From Phylloscopus collybita (lineage: Eukaryota; Chordata; Aves; Passeriformes; Phylloscopidae): a stretch of 64,000 nt of DNA. The position numbers and the translations under genes were made by a program. The stretch spans positions 6,138,001 to 6,202,000 of the forward strand of contig JAJNNQ010000011.1 of the NCBI GenBank assembly GCA_027886175.1, in the 5' to 3' direction. This document shows positions 1 through 15,100 of the stretch, piece after piece (the first letter of the stretch is position 1; each line of letters begins with the position of its first letter). The notes under the pieces were generated by a model. It was given only the letters and a program-made list of their open reading frames with translations. It had not been told where the DNA came from and did not search any database.

Positions 1-197
1 ATGACTCGTGGTAAGCAGGCTGTGGGAGATGTCTCCTCCACATAGAGATGGGCAGCGAAGCCATATATCCACTGCAATGAGCTGTAGTTCAGGTAACAAA
101 GAAGCCGAGTCCAAGCAGAGTTTTATCCTACCAAGATCTTCACAGCAGGGATCATGAGATCTTGATGCCTAAATGGAGAATTGTGTCATTTTCTCAG

Positions 198-3100
198 GTT
201 TTCCTCGCACCTTGAAGTGTCGCCTGTTTAACACCTCCCCGGTATCCGCGGCCGTCAAGCTCCACATTCCCGGGGATGGCTCGGGACAGCCCAGCATTGA
301 CAGCACTCATCCCAAACTCAGACTCGATGGCCAGCATTGGAGGAAGGAAGCTCACGGTCTTACCAAGCCAAGGGAATTTTTCATAAGCCCCTGCAGAGTG
401 ACCGTCCGTGGCCTGGGATCCGAGGAGATCCAAGTATGGGAAGAGTGCAGCTGGCGGGGCTGAAGCTCCACTGGAGGGTGGGAGGGCTTTAGCTCTGATG
501 CCGCTTTGAGCATCGTGTGAGGGAGGATCTGCACTGGTGTCAGGCCTCTGTCAGCTGGGTCGCTCGGGATGTCCCTGAAGGAGCACTGCTTTGTTTCCAA
601 AATCACAAGCTGAAATCACGCAGCAGATGGTCAAGTACTGAAGGCATTCTTGTGTTTTTGAGAGCAATTTCTTTGATTGCAAGTGGGCAGAGGAAGGATG
701 AGGACAGAAGGTGGCTGTTAAAGAGAGAGAGAACATTTGTAAAGCAGTTTCCTTTTCTTTCTGGTCTCGTTTCTCATCTCCTGGGGAGCAGATGAGTTGT
801 CTTCACTGCAGGGATCTTCAGTGGGGACAGAAAATACTCTGCAGTCATGAACTGCCCAGCATGTGCTGGGCCACACTTTGTCCTCCACTTCCTGCTGTAA
901 AGCTGGACTTGTTCTGTTCAAGTCAGCAGACTTCTTCTGCATTTCTGTTGTTGTAGTAGTCAGGTGAAAAATTAGTCCCTTTAACAAATCTGATCTTGCC
1001 AGAAGGCTTTTGTTACTTCCCAGAACTGTGCTCTACTTATGGACTAGGAGAAGAATTAAGGCAAAATCCTCCCTTTCTGTACCATGGAAGAGGAATCGGA
1101 GGACACCACACATGGGTGATGAGATTTTGGGAGTGAGCAAATGCTTGCTGCACTTCTTTTCTCTTCTACCAGGTCACCCTGTGTTCCAACACGGTCAGAG
1201 ACTACAGCCTGGAGCTGGAGGTGGACGCGGAGGGTGTTGGCAAGAAGGTGTTGGCACTGACCCTCACAGCCAGGTACCAAGGCTTTCCTTGCAGCTGCTT
1301 GTCTTTCCTCCTGCATCCAGCACCAGCATGCTGCCTGGCAGCAGCTCCAAAGGAGAAGTGTTGCTGAGTCAGCGGGATCTGCCCGTCTAGACATGAGAAC
1401 AGTGCTAGGAAAGCAGCCCATGGTGAGATGGCCCCCTGCTCCCAGCCAGGCATGGCCCTAGGCCTTTTTCTAAAGGCCTGGAAGAGATGACTCAGTTTTC
1501 AGGCAGGACAACAGTGCAGGAGCAGAAAAGGGAGTCATTTTCACTGATACACTGGAGCCTTGTGTTCCTTGAGCCTTGGTGGGCTCTGGTCCTGGTTGGA
1601 AAGGCTCCCCCAGAGCTCGTGGACCCCTGGGACTGTTACAGGAGTCCTTGTGAGTGTCCTTGAGCAAAGAAGGGGAAAAACTGCTAAGACAGCTCTGGAA
1701 CAGGGCACGTGTTCTGCCTGGGCATTTGGAAGCCTCTGCAGTGCAAAGCCTCAGGGTTTGTCCCTCCTTGACGAGAGGTGTTTGAGTGAAAAGAAGTTGA
1801 AGGGGTTTTCTCCCTGGAGGACTATTCCATCTTGGTTTGATTTGACAAATGCCTTATGCCCCGCTCCATGCTCTTTGAGGACAAAAGTTCTCAATGCTCT
1901 CAGGATCTCTAATTCCCTTGGGGTCATTTCTTTGCCCAGATGCATCGTTCCTGTCCTGCGAGTGCTCAACCCTGTGGTGAGGTTGGAGCACTGCTGTCTC
2001 AAGGCCCCCTATGAGGTGAAGCGGACCCTTGTGAACGACAGCGACATTCCCGGCTGCTACCGTGTTCTCCCTCAGGTGTGGCCTTGCATCCAGCTGCTCC
2101 CCTCAAATGTTCCTGAGGGGGATACTAGGGGAATAAAAGGGTTTGGATAAGACCTTGCTGGTTTCTAGTCCAACCTAAAGGTTTCCTGAGAACAGGAACC
2201 TGAATACAAACTGTAGGAAACAGCTGAACCTCTTGAGGAAGATGTTTAGATTCTGGTCTTTGACTTGTTCTCAAGTCAGAAGAGCTTAGAGGGCAGTGAA
2301 AATCTGATGCAAGGAGGCTGTCAGCACAGAAGTGGGTGTCTGTGGATGCAGCAACTTTTGGACCCCGTGGGGATGCTCAGCACCTACACCTTGCATTTTG
2401 TTCTTTGCTTTTTTGCTTTCTCCTGGGAATTTTTACAAGTGTGTGTGAGGTGCTCTCATATTAAGGATGTTAAGGAGCTGAAAGTTTCCTCCGTTCTGAA
2501 GTTGCTCTTGATTCTGTCCCTTCTAGGAACACAAGGAGAAGGCCACTGCATGGTACTCCAGCTCTAAGCCATTTGGGATTATCGAGGCTCACAGCTCCCT
2601 GGAGATCCCCATTACACTGGTGGCCCAGTTGCCAGGAGAGTGCAAGGTCACTGCTGAGCTGGCCGTCTTTGGGAGACCAGGATCCCCACTGGTGAGAGCA
2701 AGGGGAGATGTGTGCCTTGAGCAGCTCATCCCAGTGGGCTGTAACTGTACAGGGATTCTTCCAGGAATTTGTGCTGTCTGGCTGCTGTGGACAAGGACAG
2801 AAGGCACTGGGGGCACGAGCAGCAGCTTAGGCCTAGCAAAAGGAGGAAAGGTGGAAGCCTCCTGGGTAGCAATCTCAGTGCCTGACCCAGCAGAGAGTAA
2901 CAAATGTGGCAGATGGGATAACAGCCCCAGTCTGAAGCCCAGACCAGGCCCTGGCTCTCACACTCTGTGGTGTTACCAGATGAACTCAAGTGCTGCTTCC
3001 TTGCAGCTGTTCAGGATCACACAGGGACATCCCTGGATCCTGCTAAAGCAAGCTCTGCGTACCAGACTGTTACAATGTTGCAAGTTTAATGACGGGGCCG

Positions 3101-6100
3101 TAAATCCAAAGATGTTAAAAAGGAAAGGCCAATCGTTTATTGTTGTAAAATCGGCTACAGGAACAGGAGACTGGGCTAGTCCCAGCCCCTCACGGCAAGT
3201 CAGAGTAAAATAAAGTGCGCACGGGCCACCCCTCAGGACAGTCCAGTTCCTGAGAGCCAAGCACCCACTGAGGGCGGGGTCAGTCCCTTTTAAAGGCTCG
3301 GTCCCCTCAGGGATTGGTCCGTTCTGGATCCTTTCCCTGATTGGTGCATTCTTCGGGCTCTCATTGGCTCTTAGCGGGGTGTGTTCCACACCAATCATTT
3401 CTTCCCGCCGTGTTTTGATTGGCTGGCCGTGTTCTCCAATGGAGGCTCTGGGTGGTGCTCTCCGTTTCTGAGTTGTTTGGGGAAGGGTGGAAGATCCCCC
3501 TGCGCTTTGGTGTTGTCCTTTCAATTGCAGTCGGGGAGGCAGCCGCACAAAACTCTTACAAACATCGTCACTAAACACTGTAACACTATCTAACAACTAC
3601 TGAACAACATTGCAAGGGTATTTTTAACAACTTAGCACTAGTTGGAAAATAAACACAGCTGCAAACAGAAATCGAAACATACAGCTAGTATACAATCACA
3701 ACCACCTAAAAGTTTCCACTTCCTTTTTGTATCTATAACAAGACCACGCGGAAGGAATGTTTTGTGCAGAGCTGGATTAAGGCTTCTCTGAAAGCCAGGT
3801 GCCTCAGATCTGAGAAACATCCATCGTATTTCCTGAGCAAAAGCCCAGCCAAAAATATAGGAATGCCCACCCAACTTGTATCTGGAGCACAGACTTGGCT
3901 TGTTTTTGCCATCAAGTTTGGAAATGGACGAGGAAAGCAGCTCCTGTACTCAAGCTTCCTAAAAGAGGATTCTGAAGATTCTAAAGAAACTTCTAAGGAT
4001 TCTAAAGAAGCTTCTAAAAGAGCTCCTAAGGGAGGCATATCTCATCACAGCAAGAGTGACTGCAAATACAGGCCCTGTTTGCCAGACACGGATGCTCTTC
4101 ATCCCTAAATAGTCTGATTTGTGATGTTACCACCCCACCAAAGCATGCAGGGCTGCAGGATGTGGGTGTGTGTATGTTGCAATAACACTGAGGACAAAGT
4201 TGCCCTCTGCTTTTATTCTTGTTCCTGTGTGTCACATTGCCTGCAATGCTGGTGTCAGTTCAGACTTTTTTTTTTTTTTTCTTTTCCCATTAGAAAATAC
4301 AGCTCAAATGATGCAATTAGTAATTAATGCCCCTTACTCCTATGCATGAAGAATACACATAAGCACAAATTGAAGGCAGCTGACTTGCCTCATCTCTGCT
4401 GTGAAGAGCCTGCTTTGCTTCTGACTTGTGCTGGCTTCAGCAGTGTAGCTTTGTGAATGTTAAAGAAGTTGGTGTTCAAGGATGGCTGTGCAGCAGCAAG
4501 AGTTGGGAAGGTGGTTTGGGGCAAGGTGAAGCAGTCAATGAAGCAGGCAGGAGAATAGCAGAGGAAATAGCCATTTCCTATGGAGCAAAAAGGAGGAGGT
4601 GTGAAGAAGCAAGCATGGCAAACAACACTTCTTTGTGCCCTGATAATGGGAGCTTGTGGCTTTCAGGTGGGATCATTGCAGACCCCACACTTGCTGCAGG
4701 CCTTCTGCTTCAGTCTGCATCACTTGGGACTTCAAACGGCCAAAATTATCCCCAGTCTAGGAGTGCTCTTAGAGCTGGCAAAGTTTTTTAAACTCTCCTT
4801 GGTGAGTCATTTTTTGTTCTTTTCTACCTTCTTCCTGGAACAGGAAATCCATTTAGAGTGCATTGGCCAGGGACCCGCTGTCTATGTCTATCCGAGGGAG
4901 ATCGACTTTGGCATGATCCCAGCCTTACAAGATAGTCCCAGAATGCTCCATATCTCCAATCAGAGTGACGTTCCTGCAGCCTTCTGGGCAGAGATGGTAA
5001 GTGTCTGTGGGGCTGTTTTCCAGGGAAAAGTGCTGGGTAGTAGCAGCCCATGCAATGTTTCTGTGTTGTTCTGTGGGAGTGGAAGCAAGAGATTCCATCC
5101 GAGTGCAAGCAAGAGGAGCCAGAATCCCAGGCACACCTCTGTGAAGTAGTGTGCGCAGAGCTTGGAGCAGAAAAGAGTCTGGATCACGTTTGCAAGTTCT
5201 CTCTTTGTTTTGTGGAAGATATTTAGCAGTGCAAGTCATGTTTTTGGAGCTCTGAGATCAAGAGAAGCCTGTGTGCCTTTGCTCCTGGGAGGGCATGGAT
5301 ATCTCCATGGATTTCCCCATGGATTTCCCCATGGATTCCCCATTCCATCCGCATTTGCTTTGTGCCAAACTTCTGGTAGTGGCAGAAAAACCAGGGTGTG
5401 AGATCTGCCCTCAGACTGCTCATGGGAAGGCAAGTTTCCCAACTGCTGTGGGTGAGAGCAGCAGGGCTGTTGCACACCAATGCACCTGTGAGGGTTGTGC
5501 ATCCCAGACTCTGTGGTCTCTGTGGCATTGCAGAATATCTCTGGAGACCACCTGCAGAGAAAGGTGGTTTCATTGGTGGAGGTTACACAGAGGGACAAGG
5601 CACAGGGCTGGAGCTGGGGCTGCTCCTCTGGCAGGAGGAGCAGCCAGGAAGGGTACGTGCCTTGGGGCCAAGTGGGATGTGCTCTCTGCTGGAGGGGGCA
5701 TCTGGGAGAGGCTTGAACAAAGCTTGGAAAAGAGACTTGTTCTCTCTATTGGGTGGGTTCAACTTCTGGAGCTGGTTAAAGCCCAGCCTGACACTGTTTG
5801 TGTTTGTGTGTGTGTGTCTGTGGATAAAGCATCGGGTGTTGTGGGAGAGTCCAGGCCCAGCCTCCTGTGCCAAGGAAGAGCGGGGTGAATTTTCCTCTTG
5901 CTGCTTTTCCAGCTTTTTAGGGAGAAATGTAAGCCCAAAGCGGGGGATTGCCAGGGCAGCTTTCCCTGACTCCACAATGCAAGTCTGCTCTCAGCCTCTG
6001 CAGGCAGCAATGCAGCCTGCCTGGGTGGTGGTGGTGTGTAAAGGGTGGGCTCCACATGCTGGTAGCAGGGCAGGAGCTGCAGAGCTGTGCCTGTGCAGCT

Positions 6101-9100
6101 GTGCTGGTGCAGGGCCTTTCCTCCCTGCCTGGGGCAGCTTCCAGCGCTCTTGCCCCATCTGTAGAGGGAGGTCCATGAGAAAGCAGAGGACAAGAACGCT
6201 TAGGAAGGCCATGCCATGCCCAGAGGGCATGTCTTGTAGGTTGTTTTTTTTTTTTTGCATCCTGCTTTCCTGTTCTGCTATAACCATTTAGAGCTGACTT
6301 TTCCCAAGCAGAGGGCACTGGGGCACCTCTCTACAGCTGATGATCAGTGGGAAGTGAGGGCCTCATCCTTCAGGGGCTGCTGAGGAGCACTGGTGGCCCC
6401 TTGGGAAAGGAGACACTGGGGTTTTGCTCAGCTGGCTTTGCAGAGTTATTCTTCAGGCTCTCAGCAGTGTCGTCCAGCTGTGTGGTTGCTGGGCTGGGAT
6501 TTGAGCAGTCCTGGCTTCCTCCAGCCTTGAGCCTTTGTGCAGACCAACTCTGCTGTTGAGAAGCCAGGGGAGAGTAAATAGCTTCCTTTGGCAAGCACTC
6601 CAAAGAGAGTCAGGAGGGGGAATAACCTTCTCCTGAGGAGGAGCATCCCTTGGCTTGAGCAAAACAGAGCTAATGACCTGAGTCTGTTAAAGAAAGGTAA
6701 AATACACATTGTATAAGCTCTTGGAGAGTTGCTGCTGCCAGACACCATCACTTACATTTAGGGAAATTAAACTTGGATGCTTTTTACACTCCTCTCCTTA
6801 GCCTTCCCCTTCCTTTCCTGCACCTCACAGCACAGCAGGGTCCATGGTTGCCATCCCACATTTGTGTTTGGCTTGTCTTGCAGGCTGGGAAAGGCTCACG
6901 CTGGAGGATTGAACCCAGTAAAGGAGTGGTCGGCCCTAATACTCAGCTGTCTGTGAAAGTCATAGCAAACCTGAATGACACTGAGAAATTCCAGGACAAG
7001 GTGAAGGTGTTCGTTGAGAACAGCCCTACCACCTCCATCTCTGTCCAGGCCGTGGGCATTGGCACCACCATTGTCCCCAGCAAACCTCTCCTTCCAAAGC
7101 TGGACTTGAAATCCCACTTCAGGTAGGTAGGAGACTCTCGGCTTCCACTTCTCCCGTGGGTTCAGCAAGGAACAACTTTTCCATAGTCCTTCAGGCTAGA
7201 TCTTCTCTAATACTCGAGGCCCCAGCTGTGTTTCCCTGAAGCCACAGGAATTCCTGTAGAAAGATGTCATCTGAAAGTCGCTAGATAGCCTGCAGAGCCA
7301 CTGATGTGGAAAAGCTGGAAGACCTGGCAGGGCTGAAGCTTTGAGCCTGGGCAGCCTTTTGGGCGGAGGTTTGATGGCAGAGCGTGCAGTCAGGGAATGC
7401 CATCAGGGGGAAGCTGGAGCTGAGTGAGCACAGGGAAATAGCAGCTCCCATGACATTTTCCATCTCTGCTTCTCTTGTAGCTCCTCTCGCTGCCGTTTCG
7501 AGTTCCAGCTGACAAACCAAGGCCGACGCAGGCAGCGGCTGTACTGGAGGACAGAAGGTTTCCACATCTGTCAGCAGAGTACTCGTCCTCCTGCCCGCGC
7601 TGGCACCAAGAGCAAAGGTGCTTCCCAGAGCTCCAGAGCTGGCAGCCCCGTGTTTAAGCTCTGGCCGCAGACGGTGCACCTGTGGCCGGGCCAGAGCGTG
7701 GACATGGTGCTGGAAGGCTGCTCCAGCACTGTCCAGGTGAGGCCCCTGCCAAGGGCTGAGCCTTCCCTGTCAGATGCCCTCCAGTGCAGCTTCTTCTGCA
7801 GCCCCTTGACATTTGCCTGGGAGAAGGAGCAAGTGACTTCTGCTGAAAGAAACTGTTGGAAGGCCAGCTGCTTTCCCTGCTGGCCACCATCAGTTGCTAA
7901 GGCTCTTTTGTCTTTCCATAAACCCAACCCAACTTGCTGATGCCAAAATACAAGCTGAAGGAAGTATTGCTCATTTGGGCAAACAGGGGTTACTGGTGTC
8001 ACGTGCTGAGGCAGAAAGGAAGAGCAGAGAAAATGAGCTGCACTTACGATTAGAAGCCCAGGCAGGAAGTCAAACTACTATCAAGTGGTTTTTCTGAGGG
8101 AAGCAGGCAGTAAAACAAAAGCCCTGTGAATGGCAGGAGTGTCTGGGAGAGGCATTGCTCTTTCCCTCTGAAGACAAACATGAGCAGAGGGCTGGTCTAG
8201 CCCTGAGTCCTGGAGGAGGAAAACACAGTGTGCCAGCTCTAGTGATCAGTGCCATGTCCATCCAGGTGGGAAACTGTTCCCTGGGCTCATTCTAATTGAC
8301 AAATTGACTTTGGTCAACTTTTCCATTACTGCTTGCCCCAGTCTCTCAGGCAGCCCTGGTGGCCCAGGGGCAGCCAGGTTTTGCAGCAGCCTTGGAGAGC
8401 AACTCAGAGAGGGAGATTTTAGCAGAGTCTTGGGGTGTTCTCCTACCTGGACCTTTCTTTCCAGGGGAAATGAAACTCTGCAGAGAAGCTGCCAGCTAAG
8501 CCTGCTATGCCTTCTCTGGCTCCAGGACGCCTGGGCACAGATCTTTACAATAAATAGGCAGCAGCACAGGAAGAGAAGAGAGCTACTGAGGAGAGCAAAG
8601 ACTAATTAGAGGCCCTACTAAGAAGTGACAGGAATAGGGCCCATGGGTGGGTGGCAAGCCAGTGTGGGGTGTTTGGCCTGCCAGCACACACTGGGTGACA
8701 AGTGACTCTTGCATGCAGGAGGTGCAGGGGCGGCTGCTGTGTCGTGCTCTGGTGGGGAACGACACTGCAACAAAACTGATAATGCAAGTGGATGTCACCT
8801 GCAAGTTCATTCGCCCTGTTGTGAAAATCTCTTCCAGAGCAATCACTTTCCGTGTGGAAAAGGTAAGCCTCTGGATTGCATGCTGACATTTAAGGGTGTA
8901 ACTCTTAAATTGGCTGGACGTAAATAGAAATAGATGCACTGCTGGGATTGAAAACTGCAAAATGCCTTGGAAGGGGAAGGAGGTCTATGGCTACTTGGGG
9001 TTGTGTTCCCTTGTCTCCTGTTTCTGTAGAAATTCAGTGATGTCCTGACGCTCCAGTACCAGCCTTTGTCTTTCAAAAACACCTGCTCGCTGCCATTCAG

Positions 9101-12100
9101 CATTGTGCTGGACTTGGAGCAGCCATTCGTGATCTGTGGTGTGGACCAGCAGCCCCTCCCTGCAGATTCCAAGGTGAGCCTCTGTGGCCTTGTTTGGTGG
9201 GGTTGAAGAGGAGGGAGTGGTGGTGCACTTCTCTTGGGAGGTCTTGGAGCTGAGAAGTTCATTCTGTGGTGTCAGAAGTGCACTGGCCTGAGCTGCATCA
9301 GCAGAACTGCTGAAGGAATCAAAATCTTCCCTGAATTGGTAATATCCTGCTGGCTCTAAAACAGGAGGAGAGGGGAGCAGGAAAGCAGACTGGGGCAAGC
9401 TATGCAGTAAAGGTGTCTCCTGGAAAACATCCCAGCTCTCCAGCAGCTACCCCCTTGCATTGCTGCTGAGCACAGAAACGTGAACCTGAGAGCATCTGGG
9501 ACCAGAGCGTGGTGTCTGCAGACAGATCCTCACTGTAAAGAAATGAGGGTGAACTGCGAAGCCCACGCTGGGGTCACACTTTGAACATTTACTCTTTCCT
9601 GCTGGCAGACCTTGGGACTTGATCAAAAAGGTGATTAATGCTTTTCATCTCCTTGCAGCCCATGACGCTGGATGTAGGGGAGGAACTTCATCTCTACATC
9701 CAGTTTAACCCAGCTTATGAGAACAGTCTCTACGACTGGGATGTAGAGAGGATTCTCAGGATGCGTGTCATGGAATATCCTCATGAGGAGCAGATCACTG
9801 TTCGGGGAGAGGTCTACATCCCAAATCTCCATCTTGAGGCCGACGCCGTGGACTTTGGCTGCATCCACAATGAGACGGAACAAGAGCTGTCTATGGAGAT
9901 GACCAACTGCAGCCAAGTTGTTGCCCAGTACCACTGGTCGTTCCGGACGGACAGACGGGTGAACACCATTAGGTATGTGGGCATCATCCCTGTGCTGCTC
10001 CCAGCATGGACCTGCTCCAGCCTGCTTTGGGGTGGCTGTTAGTGAGCTCACCACACCAGCACCCAGCCAGGGGCCGCATCCCGGTCAGGAGCTGCTCTTG
10101 CAGGCATCTCTCTCTCCCACTACAGGTCCATGATCCATAGCTATGTTATTTTCCAGGTTCAGGCCTTCGCCACCTGAAGTCAAATGCCAGTCATCAAAGA
10201 ATGAGGGAGTGTTTCCAAGGAGATGCTCCAAGACTGGAAGTGCGGAGGAGCCAACCGAAACCCCGAAAATTACAAATGTAAGGAGGGACAAGCGTTTCTC
10301 AAAGGCCCAGTGTTGGCATTAAGTTAAAGGAGAGGAGTTGTACCTGCTCACACACAAATACCAGTTGTTTGAACACTGCACAGTTTTTCTGAATCAGGAG
10401 AAACAAAGCCCTGTAGATGCAACGAAGAGTGTGGCTGAGTGTTTTCAGATCGAAGCATTCAATCCTCTTTATTTCCTGATTGTTGCCATGTATGCCCAAG
10501 TAAACCAGGGAAATTCAAGCTGCCATCCTCGAATCCTGGAATGGTTTGGCTTGGAAGGGACTTTCAGAGATGATGTAGTTCCAGCCCTCCCTGCCTGAGT
10601 GCTGGGGGCACCCAGTTCCCTGGTGCAAGTTTGATGTAGGAAGTGCAGATGGAGCCCAGGTCCCATCTGTGGGTAGGCTTGGACCCACCCTCGACTGATG
10701 GCCTGGACATTTTCACACCTGATTTGTGCCCAGGTCCCTTTTCAGCTGCTCCTGCTGTGCTGAGGTGGTGGAGCCTGCAGCAGAGTGATCTTGCTCAGAC
10801 CAGCCAGCTGCTCACTGCAGCCCATGGTGCTTGTTTTCCAGGAGCTGTCATCCACTGCTGTGAAGTCTCAGGGCTCAGTGAGGAGGAGGGGGCTGAGTCG
10901 ATTGCCAGAGGTGGAGCGCCACAACATCAGAATGCAGGAGGTATGTGGGAATTTGTCTCCCTTCCATGTTCCCAATGTGGAAAGCAGTTCTGTAGCCCCA
11001 CTCCCACTGGTGGCCTCAGCATTGCCCACCGAGGGGCCTCACATCCCTCCAAGCCCATCACAAAGCTCTGCTGAAGCAACTGGTCACTGGAGAGGCCATG
11101 TGGGAGGTTTGATAGGGCTGTCTCAGGATGCTCCCTGTGCCTGTGGAGGGCATTGGTCCCGTTTACCTCATCAGGTGGTTGCCAGGAAATTTTGGGAGGT
11201 ACTTTGGCTGCAGTTCCCACAAGTCTCCCACAAGTCTCCTGTTTTTCTGAAGGCAGTGAGAAGTATTTCCAAAGACAAGTTCTGCAGCAGAGAGAATTTC
11301 TTGCTGCCAGGAGACATTCCGGTTGACTTGAATGTAGTGTATACTCATGGATAAGTGGCTGTGGGAGAAGATTTTCCCCATGGTTCCTCCACTGGTCAGT
11401 GGCATGGATGCAGGAGGAGATTAGGGTGATTCTGGCTGTGCTTGGGGAATAGGCCCCTCCAGCTCTGACTCTACTTTGCTCCGAGACACAGCTGCTCTTC
11501 TGTATCCATTTCCACACTCAACAGCTCGATCTCTCCTCCCCTCCCCTCCCCTCCCTCCAGGTTTTTGATGTCCGGCCAGCGTGGGGTGAGCTGCAGCCGG
11601 GAGAGAGCCAGCTGGTCACCTTCACCTTCTTTGGCCACGCCAACATCGTCGCCCGTGTCAAGGCGCTGTGCCACGTGCACGGAGGCCCCACCCACCAGGT
11701 GGTGGTGACCGGGGAGGCTTCGGTCCCCAGATACCAACTGGACCTGGAGGAGATTGACTGGGGGCTGCAGGTACCACAGGCTTCTCCTGGCACAGCTCCT
11801 TGTCCTGCAGTCATGGCCAGTGGGTTCCTGCCCACCTCGATCCCAGGCCCCTTCTCAGCTCCTTTGTTGGCCCCGGGGCTTAGGATCCAACCTTGGAGAG
11901 ATATGTCCAGCATCCAAGCTGGTTTAGAATGGCCATCTCCACCCCTCCCCTCCCTTCTCCCCTGGCCCAGGGACATCACCCTGTCCTCTTCAAGGCACCT
12001 ACCACGGCCACCTGGGGAAGACAAGGGTCCCAGTGAAGATGTCCAGAGGGACACAGCCCTGAGATAGCCCTCCACTGATCAGCTGCTAAAGCCTGAGCTC

Positions 12101-15100
12101 CAAGGAGGTGCTCCTGTCTAATGCTCTTGCTTGATCCACAAAAGAATGCAGGCGAGAAGTTGGGATTTCAGTCACTTCAGTAGCTGAAGAGCATGTCCCA
12201 GAATAATCCCCACTTCACTCTTTTTCAGTTGAAAGCCCACAAATATTTCCAGCTGCTGGCCCTGCCCTGTCTGTGTTGTCCTGAGTGTCTCTCTTGTCAC
12301 CTGTATGTTTCTTGCCAATATTTGCGTGCAGGTGCCTTTTCTTCTGGAATTCCTCTCTTAGAAATGCTCTGACTTTTAGACACAATTCAATGGGGACAAA
12401 GTTGTGGAAGTAAAAGCAAACTGTTCATTAGTACCGAGTCAGCTGAGCCGAGTGTGCATCTCCCTCGCCGAGAGCCGAGCACACGCACCCCCTTCACCAA
12501 AATGGCTTTTTTATACCCTTCACCCAAATGGTTTCTTTTATATCCTTTATACCTGGCAGGGGGGTCCTGTCCCCTTTCCCATTGCCTGGCTGCTCGGGAA
12601 CTTACATTCTCTCTGACCCCCAACTTTGCTGTCCCCTCCCCTCTCATCCTACTTCCTTTTAGTCAGGTCTCCAACCCCGCCCCTCTCCCAGCTCACAGCA
12701 CCACCCAGCAAACCAACCGGAACAAATCCAAACCACAAGCAACAACACACAGAACCAACAACTTTCATTCTTTCACGTAATCACTCTTGGCTTCATCTCA
12801 CACACCTCAGTGCCACCTCCTTTGTTTCTCCTGGCTGTCGCTGACCCCTCAGAGTGCAGAGGACCTGTGTCCCCTGGGACACGTACTCCTGGCCCTCACA
12901 TGGTTCTGCCACCTCTCTGTAGTTGTGTGCTTGAATTGTGGCTGTTTGCTTCCAACGGCATGGAAGAGGAAGGAGATTCCCAGCATCAGGCCTGTATCTG
13001 TAACTTCCCACTCCTCTATCCTGTCTCCAGGAGCTTAACAAAGTCCTCAAAGCAGAGGTCACCCTGCGCAACACCGGGTTTCTTGAATTCACCTACGCGG
13101 TGCCAGACTCCAGCACAGGCACTGCAGAAGACCCTCTGCCTGGTGTGCCCATGGTCGTGCCCCCCAAAGTGAGTAGCACAAGTCATTGGCTCTGGCCCTG
13201 TGTCAGGTGACCCAGGAGAGTTAAAGAAAAAAAGAGAGGGAAAAGAGGGAAAAAAGTAAGGGGGAAACGCCAACCCCAGCCCTGGGAGACAGGGCTGAGC
13301 AAATGCTCACCTGCTAGACTCCCCTCTGGCCTTGGTGGGCAGGTACCGCTGGCCAGAGGCACAAGTGCTGAGCTCTCAGGCTCTGCTGATACTGGAGTTG
13401 GGTGCTGCTGGCTCTTCTGAGGGTCACTTTCTTCCTTGTCCCTGCCTCCCTGCTGCCAGCACTAAGCAGCATTTCCATATTCCTTGCTTGACCCTTAAGC
13501 TCCTTTGCCAGAACTTGCACAGCCTCTGTGCTGGTCCCTCCCTCCTGCAGCTTTGCCTCTCTGCAGGAGCTTTGTGGGACAGTGAGGGCACCAGGGAGGA
13601 GTGGGGCTGAAAGAGCAAGGAGAAGAGTTTGCAGCATCCCACCATCCTAGCTTCTCAGTCCTGCCTGGGTGTCTTGGAGCTTTAGCAGTATTCCTGTCTC
13701 TGGCCCTCTTTGGAATGGCAAGGGGAAGGCAAATGGCTTTCCCGTGGTTCGGTGCGTGTCTCGTGCAAGGGCTGACACTTGGCTGGTGCCTCCTCCTGCC
13801 AGCACCTGCAGACACAGCTGTGCCTGGGCCCTGCAGGCAGCTGCTGTGGCAGCATCCTGGCGCTGGCAGCTGGGCCGGGCTCCCTCTGGCTGCAGCCCTC
13901 TTGTGTGCCCGAGCAACTCCGGAGTCCCAGGGGCAGGGTTTGTCCTGCTCAGCTGCTTCTCCCTGCACTGGGAGCAGGAATGGGGAGCCCAGGGTCCAGC
14001 CCGGTGTGCAGGGGGAAGCCAAGGAAAGCTGCAGCTGTGTCCTGTCACCTAGAGCCCTGTTTTCCTTCAGCAGCCTTGCTGCTGTCAGCCCAGCCTGGGG
14101 TTTGGACAGCATTTCTGAAAGCCCAAAGAGGAGGATGGCCCTTCCTGCCATCACTCTCATGGCCAGATCTCATCCTAGGCTCGGCTCCTGCATTTCCAGA
14201 GATGCTTGTTTGCAAGAAACCACGAGTCAGGATGGCGTAAGCACAGAGGCAAGAGGTGTTTGTGTTGGGATCATTAATAAGGGGTCAGGCCCTTGGACAC
14301 CAGCCTGGAATTGCTGATGTGCTGTGACAGGGGCTGCTGGCCCTCCTGAGAGTGCAGGCACTTGACTCCTTTTCCACAGAACCTGGCCAAAGAGTGTTTG
14401 TTTGTTGAGCATGGCCCTTGCTGGCAGAGGCCATATGCCACGAGCAGCAGAGCTGTGCTCACATCAGGCTGTGCTGGGGCTGCAGCCTTGCCAGACCTCA
14501 GCAGGACACACTGCAGCCCAGGGTTGGAGGCGCAAGCTTTTGGGCGCAAGGAGGGTAAAAAGTGATGGGGTCTGATGTTTTCTTCTAGATGAGAACCTGT
14601 CTTCTCAGCCTGTCTGTCCCCTGAGCCATCCCTCATCAAACCTTTGCTGCTTTGCTTCCTCCTGTTCTGTCCCTGCAGGGTTCCATTGCAGGTGGCCAAG
14701 AGCAAGTGTTGGAAGTCTATTATCTGCCAGAAAAGCAAGGAGCCTTCTGCAGCAGTTTCCACGTCCACGTGGATTATCTGGATCCAGCAGAAATCTTCCT
14801 GAAAGGGGAGGGAACCTTGCCTAGCATGACCGAGGACCTACCCAGCATGTTGGAAGGTGAGCACTAGCTGTCCTCTTCCAGGAAGATGCCCTGGTTTTTC
14901 CCCCTCCATAGCGCATCAGGCAGCTCCCACCCATCTCCACCAAGCCTGGAAGCTGCAGGGCTGCCAGACCAACACTTTGGCCTCTCTGGTTGCTTCCTGA
15001 GTTTTGAGCAGTTGAGCCCATTTAGGCTTTCTCTCAGGAATCACCCTGCAGATCTTGCCAGCACATTGTTGGAGGCCTGGAAAGGTGATGGCCAGGCAGA

